Source of the DNA: Trifolium pratense
Taxonomy: Eukaryota > Streptophyta > Magnoliopsida > Fabales > Fabaceae
Direction of reading: 5' to 3'
NCBI RefSeq assembly: GCF_020283565.1
Contig: NC_060063.1
Coordinates: 37,286,635-37,350,634 of the forward strand
Length of the DNA stretch: 64,000 nt
In this document: piece by piece, positions 23,236 to 33,464 of the stretch
Numbering within the stretch: the stretch's first letter is position 1
Layout: every line of letters starts with the position of its first letter
The notes under the pieces: model-generated
What the model saw: the letters and a program-made list of their open reading frames with translations, nothing else
Databases searched by the model: none
What the model was told of the DNA's origin: nothing
Made by a program: the position numbers and the translations under genes

Positions 23236-24551
23236 TGTTGGATATTTGTGTGTTGGCCTCATTTTGCTAAAACAAATATACAAGCAAGATGTTGGACCAA
23301 ATGTTTCAACATGTTAGGTACAAAAGATGTTGGACCAAATGTTGTAACATGTTTGGGTACGACAGTCAGATTGCCCAAATCTCGCGCATTTATTACACGT
23401 ATCTGCTATATATGGAAATCCACTCTACAAACGTGTATATCAAGATTTGATCTGATCAAGACGTTATCAGTGAAGATATGTTCTTATCAAGACTTAATGG
23501 AATGATTCAACACATTGTTTATTTCCTAAAGAGGATCAACTATTTTAGGAAAGTTTTTATTAAGGTCTGATTTGCTTAGCTGGACGTGACTCAAAGACCA
23601 GCTGTGTTCTGAAGCTTATCTTGGAAGATCAGGAGCGTGTTAGCTCTGTCTATATAAAGAAGACTCAAGGCCAAGATTTTATGAACCGAAACCATTGTTC
23701 ATCAAAGATGTAGTCTTTAGGGTTTCGTGTCTTTAAGCCACTCTCTAGGAGAGTTGGTGTAAGTGAACCACTCGGGTTGTGAGATGGTCACTATGTCCTC
23801 ACTCAGAAACCTTTAGGTAATGAGTAGAGTATTGTAATATCTCTGAAGCTTTTAAGCAAGGAGATAGTGTTTGTGAGCCTCTCACGTATTGATTTGATAC
23901 TTGAGTAGGACTGTGTTTTATTGAGTTGTAATGTTTTAAGGTTACTCCTAAGCTTTGAAGTACGGAGTTAACTGTGTGTGATTTACTCGAAGCTTTTAAG
24001 CAAGAGTAAAATATGTCACGGTGATTGTCGCCACATTTTATTCAACATTATATGAACAACACAGGTTGTGTTGGCTGTGTGGAAGTGAGATGGGATCTCA
24101 TGTCTAGGAGTTCCTAGGCAGAAGTTGCATGAGTAGTGTCGAGGTCATAAGGCGTAAACCTAGGATTTGCTGGAGGTCTTAGTGTAAGACGTAAACCGAG
24201 GGTTTGCTGGAGGTCTTAGTGTAAGACGTAAATTCAAAGGGTTTGCTGGAGGTCTTAGTGACTAGAGCTATTAGTGGATTTCCTTCCTGGATTGGTATCC
24301 CCCAGAGTAGGCAGGTTGGCTGAACTGGGTTAACAATTTCCTGTGCAGTTTATTTACTTGTTGATTTTATTATGTTTCGTAAGATGTTCCAACATTAAGT
24401 ATGACATTCTCTAAGTTGAATGTTGGAACATCTGATCAAACATTATTCTTCAGTATCCGTTTTAATGTTATATGCCTTGCCGTGTTATTCATGTCAGACC
24501 AGATGTCTCGACATTCTATACAACATCTGGTTCTGCTATACCAGAATTTCA
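23236..24551 (+). repeat. 3' LTR of the SIRE-like element
   Basis: 1,316 bp, identical in length to the 5' LTR and nearly identical in sequence. It is followed by the GAGTT duplication and then the rest of the copia A gag. Confidence 0.95.
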
Positions 24552-24630
24552 GAGTTTTCACGGAGTTAGGAAAAGAGACTGTCAAAGAAGAATAAGGAAT
24601 CATTAAGAAATTATGAATAAAAGATTCCAC
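24552..24630 (-). pseudogene. Copia A gag, N-terminal codons
   Basis: Read on the minus strand toward 24552, this gives an N-terminus ending FPNSVKTL, which joins in frame, through the GAGTT duplication, to the gag part ending at 15235. Met codons at 24630 and a few residues further in are both possible starts. Confidence 0.75.
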
Positions 24631-25827
24631 ATGTATATACAGTCAAACTTGTCCATAATAAAACTCTGTCACACTATGACCTTAATACAATAAGAAAAAC
24701 TCATATTATCAATTCCAACATCGATAGGATGTTTAAAAAATTGACACATATAAGTATAAAATTACATCAATAGTAACATACCAATAGGGTATAATTATTA
24801 TTAACATAATACATAGGTCATAATTACTAGTAAATAATTATTTATTCATTAAGAGAAGATGAGTATAATTTTCAGAGGCTTATAATAATTATTTATTTAG
24901 AATTTTTATATCAATAATAACATATCGATAGGATATAATTACTACTAATATAAATTAATTAATTGCTACAAAATAATTTTAATTGCAATTAACATACATG
25001 ATTCAAACAACTGTACCTGCGATAGGCAAGGTTACAATTATTCGAATCGACAATATCTATGCTTAAAAGAGTAGAATAATTTTATATCAAGCATAGAAAG
25101 ACCCAAAATAATTAAAAAATTGCTAATTTGGGTCAAAACAGCTCCTGTAGAGCGTCACGCGTGTATCACACGCTCCTAGCGCGTTCCTGGATCAACGCGC
25201 CCGTGACATACACGCGCCTGGGTTTCTTTTTTTTTTTTTATCTTCTTCGCCCGGAAAAAGGGAAACGGGTCGAACGACCCGCGATTTGACCCGGTTCGTT
25301 CTTGCGATATAGGCAACGAAAATCAACAATTTGATATGGGTTTTGATCGTAAGATTACGCCAAGAAAATTCCCCATAATAATTTTCGTGAATCATCAAAC
25401 AAATCAAAGAAATTCAGATCGATGAAAATTGGGGTTTTAAGCAAAATATGAAGTATGATTCCTCCAGATTTTAAAACGATTAAGGTCTGTTAATTTTAAT
25501 TGATTTGCTTGATGATTCCTCACAGAATAGGCGCTAAATGATTAAGATCTTTGATTTTTAAAACGCATAAAGTTTGACGGCAAGAACAACAACACGAATA
25601 TTGAACAGAAAACATATATATATGTACTGGAATGAACAGGAATATAATAATCGTATATACTCAAATAAGATCAATAGACAACAGCAACATATTCTGGTTT
25701 TTAAGGTAAAAGTATGAATCATATATACAGCATGTTGTTGTTTATTATAACTCATACACATATATCAAAAAATAATATTCATGTTCATCTAATCAAATAA
25801 CAATAGCCATACAACATATCTATCCAT
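24631..25827 (-). other. Long 5' leader of copia A
   Basis: About 1.2 kb between the primer site and gag with no credible coding frame. It has an AT-rich half with the word ATAGGGTATAATTA/ATAGGATATAATTA repeated, and a short GC-rich patch at 25150-25310. Confidence 0.7.
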
Positions 25828-25839
25828 GCTCTGATACCA
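25828..25839 (-). other. Primer binding site of copia A
   Basis: The minus strand reads TGGTATCAGAGC, two bases from the LTR edge at 25842. Confidence 0.93.
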
Positions 25840-25841
25840 AT

Positions 25842-26232
25842 TGAAAGATTTTATAATTATAGACATGTAGTAGATATGAAATATGACATGATTGTTAATA
25901 AGAACTGCTATAAACGTGTACCTGTCAAAACAGATTCCATGGTATTGACTAGAGATTGAGAAAGCTCTTCTGCCGCCTACTGATGAGTTTCACGTGTTTT
26001 TAGTATATCTGACCTAATGGGATGATCAGCTAATATATCCTCATCAGTGGAGGCAGGGACCTTCTCAATAGGCAGAATAAAGAACAGCTCAACTCATCAC
26101 GGCCCGTTCAACATAATGCTCAATGATATATATTTAAATAAATTAAATATAATATGACATAATTATATTTGATATTATACACTTTTAATTATATCTTAAA
26201 TAATAATTAAGGTAAATCCAAAATATTCAACG
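25842..26232 (-). repeat. 5' LTR of copia A
   Basis: 391 bp, matching 10351-10743. Its last base is G where the other copy has A. It is followed by the ATGAA duplication. Confidence 0.94.
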
Positions 26233-26237
26233 ATGAA

Positions 26238-26460
26238 TCCACACGATGTTCCAATTGCTCTTGTGGAGCAAACATTGAAAGGTCTATATTGGTCCGTGAT
26301 ATTAATTTGGAGGAGGAAGTACATCTCAATGCAATGAAAATTAAGTACATGACATATTATATTGAATCCGATATGAATTAAATTATGTAAGTTTATGTTA
26401 TTTATTATTTTGTGCATTTTGTTTTTTTTTGGGTTTAAAATAATTAGTGTTGTTGCTAAT
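26238..26460. other. Host DNA right of copia A
   Basis: Continues the sequence interrupted at 10345. A short open stretch begins at the ATGAATCC of the target duplication, but no protein family is recognisable. Confidence 0.5.
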
Positions 26461-26461
26461 A

Positions 26462-26580
26462 ATCTTTTGTCTAAACTTGATAGGGAGAATTACGATTCGA
26501 TCCCCGCAATTACGATAAGGAGGAGATTGAAATCACTTGATCTTAAAACTGACCCGGAACCAGATAAAAAAAATAAAAGG
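26462..26580 (+). repeat. SINE-like element (tRNA-derived), partial
   Basis: Contains GATTCGATCCCC (26494-26505), a good RNA polymerase III B box, preceded by a decayed A box. It is followed by the tail GACCCGGAACCAGAT and an A-rich end. The same body occurs in reverse at 33193-33330, so this is a dispersed family. Confidence 0.65.
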
Positions 26581-26629
26581 TGTATTTTTAGTTTTTTTTT
26601 TTGTAAAGGTATTTTTAGTTACTTGTGTA

Positions 26630-26777
26630 CTCCCTCCGACTTTATTTATAAGTAAAAGTTGTTTTTTAGATTCATTGAAAAACCAATGTATCTATCTAGC
26701 CTATATTTAAGTTAGATACATTAATTTTTCAATGAATCTAAAAAACAATTTTTGCTTATAAATAACGTCAGTAGGAG
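26630..26777. mobile_element. Stowaway-like MITE
   Basis: Starts CTCCCTCCGAC after TA and folds on itself: TTTTTTAGATTCATTGAAAAA near 26660 is mirrored near 26735. The right end GTAGGAG is a degraded copy of the terminal repeat. The form is that of Stowaway/Tc1-mariner MITEs, which duplicate TA on insertion. Confidence 0.82.
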
Positions 26778-26932
26778 CAGTTGGGTTAAAAAGAAGAAGC
26801 CAAAAGGTTCACTTTAGGCGGGATTATGGCTAACATTGGCGCTTATAGTAAATAATAAAAAATTAAAAATACAGTAAAAATATATTAAAAATAATTGACA
26901 ATTAATGAAGTATCCTCTACGCGTCTTTTTCT

Positions 26933-26943
26933 TATATATATAC
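26933..26943 (+). promoter_or_regulatory. TATA box upstream of the GeBP-like gene
   Basis: TATATATATA about 110 bp before the start codon at 27052. The stretch between is pyrimidine-rich (CTCACTCACTCACT, AACCCTAAT), as is usual for plant 5' untranslated regions. Confidence 0.6.
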
Positions 26944-27051
26944 ATTGAGAACCTTGATAGAGTTTCGCTTACCAAAAAAAGTAACTTAGTAGGGTTTTTC
27001 GCTTAACTCACTCACTCACTAAACTCTCAAACCCTAATCCCAAATTCTCAA

Positions 27052-28224
27052 ATGGCACCAAAGAAACGCCCCACTTCTCCTCTCGAGGATGATCAGAAAC
27101 CTTCAACCCAAAAGCAACCAGAAGACAAAGTAGCTCACGAAGAAGAAGATGAAGATGATTCATCCGAAGAAGAAGAAGAAGAAGAAGGTTCATCATCTGA
27201 AGAAGAAGAAGAAGAAGAAGAAGAAGAAAAAGATCAATCTCAAACCGCTTCCAAAAACCCTCCACCTTCTACTCCTATCTCAAACCCTAAACCGGCTTCT
27301 GAATCTGAATCCGAATCTGGATCAGAATCCGAAACTGATTCCCAACCAGAACCAACTCCACCTCTTAACCCCAAAGTTGTTAAACCAGACGCTTCCAAGC
27401 CAATGAAGGCCCAACCAAAGGCCCAAACCCAGGCCCAAACATATTCTATACTAGCCAGATCTGGAACTAAACGTGCCGCTGAAAACGAAAATGACTCAAA
27501 CCGTTCAAAGAAGAAAACAATCGCCGTTGCCGTCACCACCGGTGGTGATTCCAACGACGAGAATGAGAATGAGACTGAGAAAGACGTGAAATTGACTGGT
27601 GAAGACTCAAAGAAGAATACTCAGAGACTTTTCAGCGAACAAGATGAGCTTACTATTCTCAAAGGACTCGCTGATTTCATTTCCAAAACTAAAAAGGATC
27701 CGTTGAAGGATGCATTGGCATTTCATAGTTTTGTGAAGAAATCGCTTAGCGCTGAAGCTAGCAGCGCACAATTGAAGAGGAAGGTTCGTACATTGAAGAA
27801 GAAGTTTGAAACTAGTGACAGTTTCACTAAACCACATGATAAGAAAGCGTTCAAGCTTTTCAAGAAGGTTTGGGGTAATACTAGTGCAAATGAAGCTGAA
27901 GAAAATGGAAAAATTACAAAGGGTGCTAAGAAAGAATTAGTTATATCTAATAAGAAGGAAGCTGCAAAAGTGAAAACTGTTGTTGATAATAGTTTGATTG
28001 TGAGTGAACTGTTTCGTTTTGGTGTTTTTGCTGGTTCGTCTGTTTTGAATAAGGATGCTATGGAAAGGTTGTTGGAATTGATCGAGGAATCGAAGAGGGT
28101 TGAATTCGTGGAAAAGTGGAAGCAGGTTCAAATTGCTGAAATGGAGTTGCTTGTGAGACGTTCACAGCTGGCTAAGGAACAATCTAACTTGTTATTGCAG
28201 GCACTCAAGAAATCAAGCAAGTAG
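27052..28224 (+). CDS. GeBP-family (DUF573) transcription factor, intronless
   Basis: A 390-residue complete frame. The N-terminus is acidic and disordered, with Glu runs at 31-45 and 50-59, then a Ser-Glu/Ser-Asp stretch at 82-98. A bipartite nuclear signal is at 140-155 (KR...KKK). The GeBP DNA-binding domain spans about 191-275, starting QRLFSEQDELTILKGLADF and ending KAFKLFKKVWG. The C-terminal 310-390 region has the helix EKWKQVQIAEMELLVRRSQLA, the leucine-rich dimerisation part typical of the family. GeBP/STKL proteins are plant-specific nuclear regulators linked to trichome, cytokinin and sugar responses. The TATA box, clean ATG and intact frame point to a functional gene. It is the only complete host gene in the window. 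Confidence 0.93.
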   Translation: MAPKKRPTSPLEDDQKPSTQKQPEDKVAHEEEDEDDSSEEEEEEEGSSSEEEEEEEEEEKDQSQTASKNPPPSTPISNPKPASESESESGSESETDSQPEPTPPLNPKVVKPDASKPMKAQPKAQTQAQTYSILARSGTKRAAENENDSNRSKKKTIAVAVTTGGDSNDENENETEKDVKLTGEDSKKNTQRLFSEQDELTILKGLADFISKTKKDPLKDALAFHSFVKKSLSAEASSAQLKRKVRTLKKKFETSDSFTKPHDKKAFKLFKKVWGNTSANEAEENGKITKGAKKELVISNKKEAAKVKTVVDNSLIVSELFRFGVFAGSSVLNKDAMERLLELIEESKRVEFVEKWKQVQIAEMELLVRRSQLAKEQSNLLLQALKKSSK

Positions 28225-28604
28225 GAGTTTCTTTGTTAGGTATAGTTTTGTGGTTAATGTGGTCTTGTTTTGGAACTGTTATCCGTTTATTAATGTAGCA
28301 ATTTTGAATCTATCTTATGGTCTTTTAGGTTGACATTTGATAACAACTGTGAATCTGTGATGTTTTGATTATCGGCTACATGAAATGAAATTATTATGGT
28401 TTAGGAATTTGGCTGAACATACACATTTACGCATTGTGTTGTTTTGATTGATGATTATAATATTGTTCTAGATATTTTTGAATATGTGGTTAGAGATAGC
28501 TTATGCACTGGCTTGAATTGATTATGAGACCTTTGAAATGGTTTTCAATGCATGCCTTTGGTTGTTTAACTTTTGTTGTTTATTATGCATCAATGAAGTT
28601 TAGT

Positions 28605-28835
28605 ATGAAGGGCTCACTGTATAGTTTTATATGAGTTACGAGAATGTGATAAGAACTGGTTGTAGATATGTTTGTTTGTTCCACTACTAGTTTGAAGGAT
28701 TCATTGTGTAATTTTAATCAAGTAATGAAAATGTGATATAAGAAATGGTAGAAGGATATGTTTGTTTGTTACCTTAGCCATAAATTTCCAATCTTGTAAG
28801 CGTTGTCGAGTGTTAGGAACCCAAATTAAAGATAC
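28605..28835 (+). repeat. Duplicated ~240-bp block, copy 1
   Basis: Shares GAAGGGCTCACTGTATAG, GATATGTTTGTTTGTT and TAGGAACCCAAATTAAAGAT in the same order with 29467-29705. Inside each copy a half-block (GTTTGAAGG(G/A)...) is itself repeated. Confidence 0.82.
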
Positions 28836-29349
28836 CTATTACCGGGTTAAACTTTATCTGGTGACTGAGGAAATTGCCTTCATGGTGAGAATCCATTTTG
28901 TCATGGCACCTCAACTTGGCTATTTCATATGTTCAGTTCAATTATAGATTATAGTTGGTCATGTACAGTGGTATGAGGTCACTGTTGTTGTGGAAACTTC
29001 CCCTTTCTATTCCTTAACGTAACCATTTACTAAGTACATTATTTTTATACATTAAGGAATGAGGATATTTCTTAATGGCACAAAAAACACTTCGTTGAAT
29101 TTGTTATTTGTGTAATACTAAGTGCCCATGACATCAAAGGACAATGGCACCAACGGTCCTTGCATTCTACTATTTCTTTGTTAGCATTCCCTGTATAGGT
29201 AGAAACTGTGAGTACATCCAATGATGCAATCGATCATGTGTGGTTTATGTTAGATCTTCAATGTCACATAGTTTTGAAGCAATATTTTTAATTAAAAATT
29301 TGAACTGCCCATGATTTTAATTCAAGAATTATTAAAAATGTTCTTGGAA

Positions 29350-29405
29350 TGAATGTAACACCAGGTGATTCCCATCCTGAAATGTGATATCTGCAAGCTT
29401 GTATT
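29350..29405 (+). repeat. Duplicated ~55-bp block, copy 1 (copy 2 at 29712-29768)
   Basis: Both copies read TGAATGTAACACCAGGTGAT and continue through CTGCAAGCTTGTATT with one or two differences. Confidence 0.85.
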
Positions 29406-29466
29406 ATTTTGATATATAGAACGATTAATGAGCAATAGTGATTGCTACTATTACTTCATGTAACAA

Positions 29467-29705
29467 CTAGTTTGAAGGGCTCACTGTATAGTTTTATTTA
29501 AGTTATGAGAATGTGATAAGAACTGGTTGTAGATATGTTTGTTTGTTCCACTACTAGTTTGAAGGATTCATTGTGTAGTTTTAGTCAAGTAATGAAAATT
29601 TGATAAGAACTGGACCGTGTTTGTTTGTTTGCTTGTTTGTTACCTTAGCCATATAGATTTCCAATCATGTAAGCATTGTCTGATGTTAGGAAACCCAAAT
29701 TAAAG
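29467..29705 (+). repeat. Duplicated ~240-bp block, copy 2
   Basis: Second, diverged copy of 28605-28835, about 865 bp downstream. Confidence 0.82.
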
Positions 29706-30546
29706 ATTATGAATGAATGTAACACCAGGTGATTCCCATCCTGAAACGTGATATCTGCAAGCTTGTATTTGATATATTGATCAAAAATAGTGTCTTGTAT
29801 GATTTATTTACACTAAACCAATGTGCTTGAAAATAGTTTGAAACTCGCCAAATTGGAAGTAGAGTTTTATAGTATTACTTGTTCACATGACAAAGACAAT
29901 ACTTTAACTATAGTCGATTAGACAAAAAAAAGTATTAATGCCTTAAACATCAACTTATAATTGTTTTCTCTTCTTTATGTGGAATCAACATTATGTTGCT
30001 TTGAGTGATAAGGATTAAGGACATGGAGAATCCCTAAATTTTTGCTTAGTATTGAGTGATTTTCAAGTATTAATGTCTTATACTCTATGACACTTGTCTC
30101 GATTCCTATCATGGTTATTTCCAAACTGTCTGAATCTCTTTTTCCATATTGAGGAGTCCAATTATTTCTTCTCTTTCAAATACATAGAATTTTCTTGTGT
30201 CTAAATTCTATATTATTTTGTAGATAAAGGTCAACATCCTTTATTTTTATTTTTTTGTTAATATATTATTGTACATTTTATGTTTTATGTAAATCAAGAT
30301 GTATTTATTATTTTGATAAATTCAATTTCTTTTAGCACATTTTACACTTATTTTGCTATACGACAAATATAATGAACGAATATACAGATAAACACGGTGA
30401 AATGTTCGAATATACAAAAAAAGATATTTTTTGCTTAATACTTCCGTGTAGGTTTTTTTTTTATCAAAAACCACCACGTAGTAATATTTTGTTTGGTACA
30501 AATCACCATGTATATTTGAATTTGAGTTATTTCCTTTTAAATTTAT

Positions 30547-31732
30547 GGCTTAAATGCAGTTTTGCCCCCCCTATTTTGATTAAATCAGAATTTTACCCCC
30601 CCTATTTTAAAACGCGGACTTTTACCCCCCTGTTTTATAATTTGTTGGATTTTGCCCCCCCTAAAATTCTGCTTTCGAGTCACAACTTTAAAGCTTCGCA
30701 CACAACTCAATTTTGATCAATAATTTACCAAAAGGATACCGAAATGACCGTAATCGAGTTATCTTTCCACATAATCAAACCCCACTGAATTTGGAGTTAC
30801 AAAGAGAGATTAATTACCGTTTTAGTGAAGGTATGTTCCCCAAAATTCTGCAAAAAATCTGCTTTCGAGTCACAACTTCAAATCTTTGCACACAACTCAA
30901 TTTGGATCCATAATTCACCAAACGGCTACCGAAATGACCGTAATCGAGTTATCTTTCCACATAATCAAACCCCACTGAATTTGGAGTTACAAAGAGAGAT
31001 TAATTACCGTTTTAGTGAAGGTATGTCCCCCAAAATTCTGCAAAAAATCTGCTTTCGAGTCACAACTTCAAAGCTTCGCATACAACTCAATTTGGATCCA
31101 TAATTCACCAAACGGCTACCGAAATGACCGTAATCGAGTTAGATTTCCACAGAATCAAACCCCACTAAATTTGGAGTTACAGAGAGAGATTAATTACCGT
31201 TTTAGTGAAGGTCTGTCCAATTACTAATTCTGCAGAAATCTACTTGTGATCTTCAAATTCAACATCATCTACCGAACACATCGTAACTTCAAATTCGACG
31301 AAATTGAAATGACAACAAGGGTAATTTCGTTAGGTTTCCATAAATGTAAATATTATTAAAAAATGAGCTACAGGGTGAGAGGAATGACGAAAATACCCGT
31401 AGTAGTTTCATACGATAACTAATTTGAACAGACCTTCACTAAAACAGTAATTAATCTCTCTCTGTAACTCCAAATTTAGTGGAGTTTGATTCTGTGGAAA
31501 ACTAACTCGATTGCGGTCGTTTCGATACCAGTTTGGTGAATTATTGATCCAAATTGAGTTATGTGCGAAGCTTTGAACTTGAGGCTCATAAGCAGATTTT
31601 GTGCAAAATTTTGGTGAGGGGGCAAAATCCAACAAATTATAAAATAAGGGGGGGTAAAATTCCGCATTTTAAAATAGGGGGGGTAAAATTCCGCATTTTT
31701 CAAAATAGGGGGGGTAAAACTGCATTTAAGCC
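30547..31732. mobile_element. MULE-like foldback element with 9-bp target duplication
   Basis: Ends are GGCTTAAATGCAGTTTT and its reverse complement. The flanks are TAAATTTAT on both sides (30538-30546 and 31733-31741), a perfect 9-bp duplication as made by Mutator-like transposases. The inverted homology runs far inward (about 300 bp: 30547-30860 against 31420-31732), including runs of seven or eight C/G. No transposase is encoded, so it is non-autonomous. Confidence 0.9.
30671..31225 (+). repeat. Three tandem 190-bp units inside the MULE-like element
   Basis: Units begin GCTTTCGAGTCACAACTT at 30671, 30861 and 31051. The inverted arm near 31420-31630 holds a single copy of the same unit. 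The overlapping short frames in this block simply reflect the repeat. Confidence 0.9.
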
Positions 31733-31741
31733 TAAATTTAT

Positions 31742-33190
31742 TTTTAATAGGTGCATTAAATACGATTTATAAACAATAATTGAGAAATGATTGAATTTCC
31801 AAATTAGCGAAAGGTCAAGTAAAATGTAGGAAATAAATGTTGATTTGAGAAATAATAATTACAATAGATTATGAGGATAAGATCAAAATCAACCAAAATT
31901 ATGAACTTGAACCTTAAGAACGACACGTAAGCAAATGATGTTTGAGAAAATGTCACGTGGATTAAATAAATTTTGGCTAATTAAGGGAATGACATGTAGA
32001 AAACTTTCCACGGGAAAAAACTCTCAAACATATATATAATATATAGATATCTCCAATTTTTTTTAAACATCCCTACATTTTAATTTAATCTAAGGACACA
32101 AGGTATTTTTATACATATTTAATGCTTGCCCTTTTAGAAAAAAACTCATTTCATACTCATATTATTAAGCACACTTGAAAGACACATAATAAAATAAAAA
32201 GAATAACAACCGTCAATATAAACTTCAAACATATATTTTTTAGGGAAATAATGTTAACATATTATTATTAATACATGCATACAGGTTGCTTTCACCGTAA
32301 AATAAATAAACATTAAAAAAAAAAAATTCAATTCCACAAATCAATCAAATGATTTCAACTAAATCAAATCAAGTAGGAATTCAAAATCATTAATACACGA
32401 TCTCTCAATTAATGTGAATTCAAAATTTCAAATCATTTGTTACCAAAAAATAAATTCAAATCATTCCCCATTATTTATATTTATAGGCATGTTATCACAC
32501 AAAAAGAAATATCTCTTTTGCATGTCATCTGTTGTACTCTATCAGTTTGCGTCAAGAAAATCAATTTCTTACATGTTCATTGATATGTCTCTATACTTAC
32601 TTTCTAACTCTTTTTTTTCCTCAAAGATCTCGGCCCTTTTCTTTTTATTGTTTTTTATCAATATTTTGTAATATATATTTTATTAATATGATTTTATATA
32701 ATGTAAAAAGAACAATTTATTTTATTTTAACATTTGTGTTTTGTTTTTCTGGAAAAATTATGTAAAAGGCTTATTGGTGATTTTGGAACCTGAGGTAATG
32801 GTAACATAGCGGAAACATGAGCAAGAGTGTTTAGTATTAAACTAAAATAAAATAGTGTAACGATGAGATTATTTTGGAACCTGTATTTTTTATTTTTTAT
32901 ATTTGTTTAATTTTTGGTACCAATTTTTTTAAAGTACTGGAAACAAATTTTGGTGTACAGGAAAATTATATATGTAATGTATGTGGTATGATACAACAAA
33001 TGCATTACTTAATATCTTAGTACATTTTGTCCAATATATATTTTTCTTCTATACAAGAGACATCACACAATGGCATTGGCATCAATATTTTTTTTTTTTG
33101 ACACGTGCATTGGCATCAATATTATTAACCGTCCTATAAAAGAAAGCAATTACTTTAAAAATTGAGTTGTCCACTTTTTTTTTTCTTTTC
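31742..33190. other. AT-rich intergenic sequence
   Basis: Homopolymer-rich DNA. Frames at 32414-32671 and 32532-32765 are low-complexity and without motifs. No feature is recognised. Confidence 0.6.
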
Positions 33191-33192
33191 AC

Positions 33193-33330
33193 CATCTGTT
33201 TAATCTGGTTCGGGGTCAGTTCTGACATCAATTAGTTTCAGTCCCCTCTCGATTGCGGTTGCGGGGATCGAATCACGGTCATCCCTACCAAGTTCAGCGT
33301 CAATCACCACTCACTACTAAACCATAATCC
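33193..33330 (-). repeat. SINE (tRNA-derived), second copy of the 26462 family
   Basis: On the minus strand: an A-box-like TGGTTTAGTAGTGAGTGG, then the B box GATTCGATCCCC, then CTGACCCCGAACCAG toward the tail. The order and spacing are those of a tRNA-derived SINE. Confidence 0.72.
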
Positions 33331-33334
33331 CAAT

Positions 33335-33460
33335 TTTGGTCATCCCAAATTTTAATTGCTAATTACTATTTTGGTCATCCCTAGCAATTAGCAATTATTT
33401 TTCATTTCTTCTTCCAATACTATTTTGGTCATCCCAAATTTTAATTGCTAATCACTATGA
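33335..33460. repeat. Short direct repeats (TTTTGGTCATCCC units)
   Basis: The word TTTTGGTCATCCC followed by TAATTGCTAAT occurs three times, at about 33335, 33373 and 33424. Confidence 0.75.
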
Positions 33461-33464
33461 AGTT

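Larger units (their letters stand above)
15236..24551 (+). mobile_element. SIRE/Maximus-like Ty1/copia element, nested in copia A, coding-poor
   Basis: Two 1,316-bp LTRs (15236-16551 and 23236-24551) are offset by exactly 8,000 bp and nearly identical. The target duplication GAGTT occurs at 15231-15235 and 24552-24556. The primer site TGGTATCAGAGC and the tract AAAGGGGGAGAT are intact. The 6.7-kb interior has no gag-pol frame; only a short gag-like remnant and an env-like remnant near the 3' end can be made out. LTR size, primer site, purine tract and the env-like region fit the SIRE/Maximus lineage. With young LTRs and no enzymes it must have been copied in trans. Confidence 0.94.
10351..26232 (-). 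mobile_element. Ty1/copia retrotransposon A (interrupted by a nested SIRE-like element)
   Basis: LTRs at 10351-10743 and 25842-26232 flank a minus-strand copia gag-pol (order gag, protease, integrase, RT, RNase H). The 5-bp target duplication ATGAA is present at 10346-10350 and 26233-26237. A primer site lies at 25828-25839 and a purine tract next to 10743. The span of 15.9 kb includes 9.3 kb of the nested element 15236-24551; without it copia A is about 6.6 kb. Three stop codons break gag-pol, and the LTRs differ at several positions, so it is older than its passenger. Confidence 0.95.
28225..30537. other. 3' flank of the GeBP-like gene with duplicated blocks
   Basis: No coding frame. It contains two diverged copies of a roughly 240-bp block and two of a roughly 55-bp block (listed separately), and otherwise AT-rich unique sequence. 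Confidence 0.6.

Noticed and set aside
30713..31227. Three similar overlapping short frames as a gene family
   Set aside because: They are one reading of the 190-bp tandem unit in a MULE-like element.
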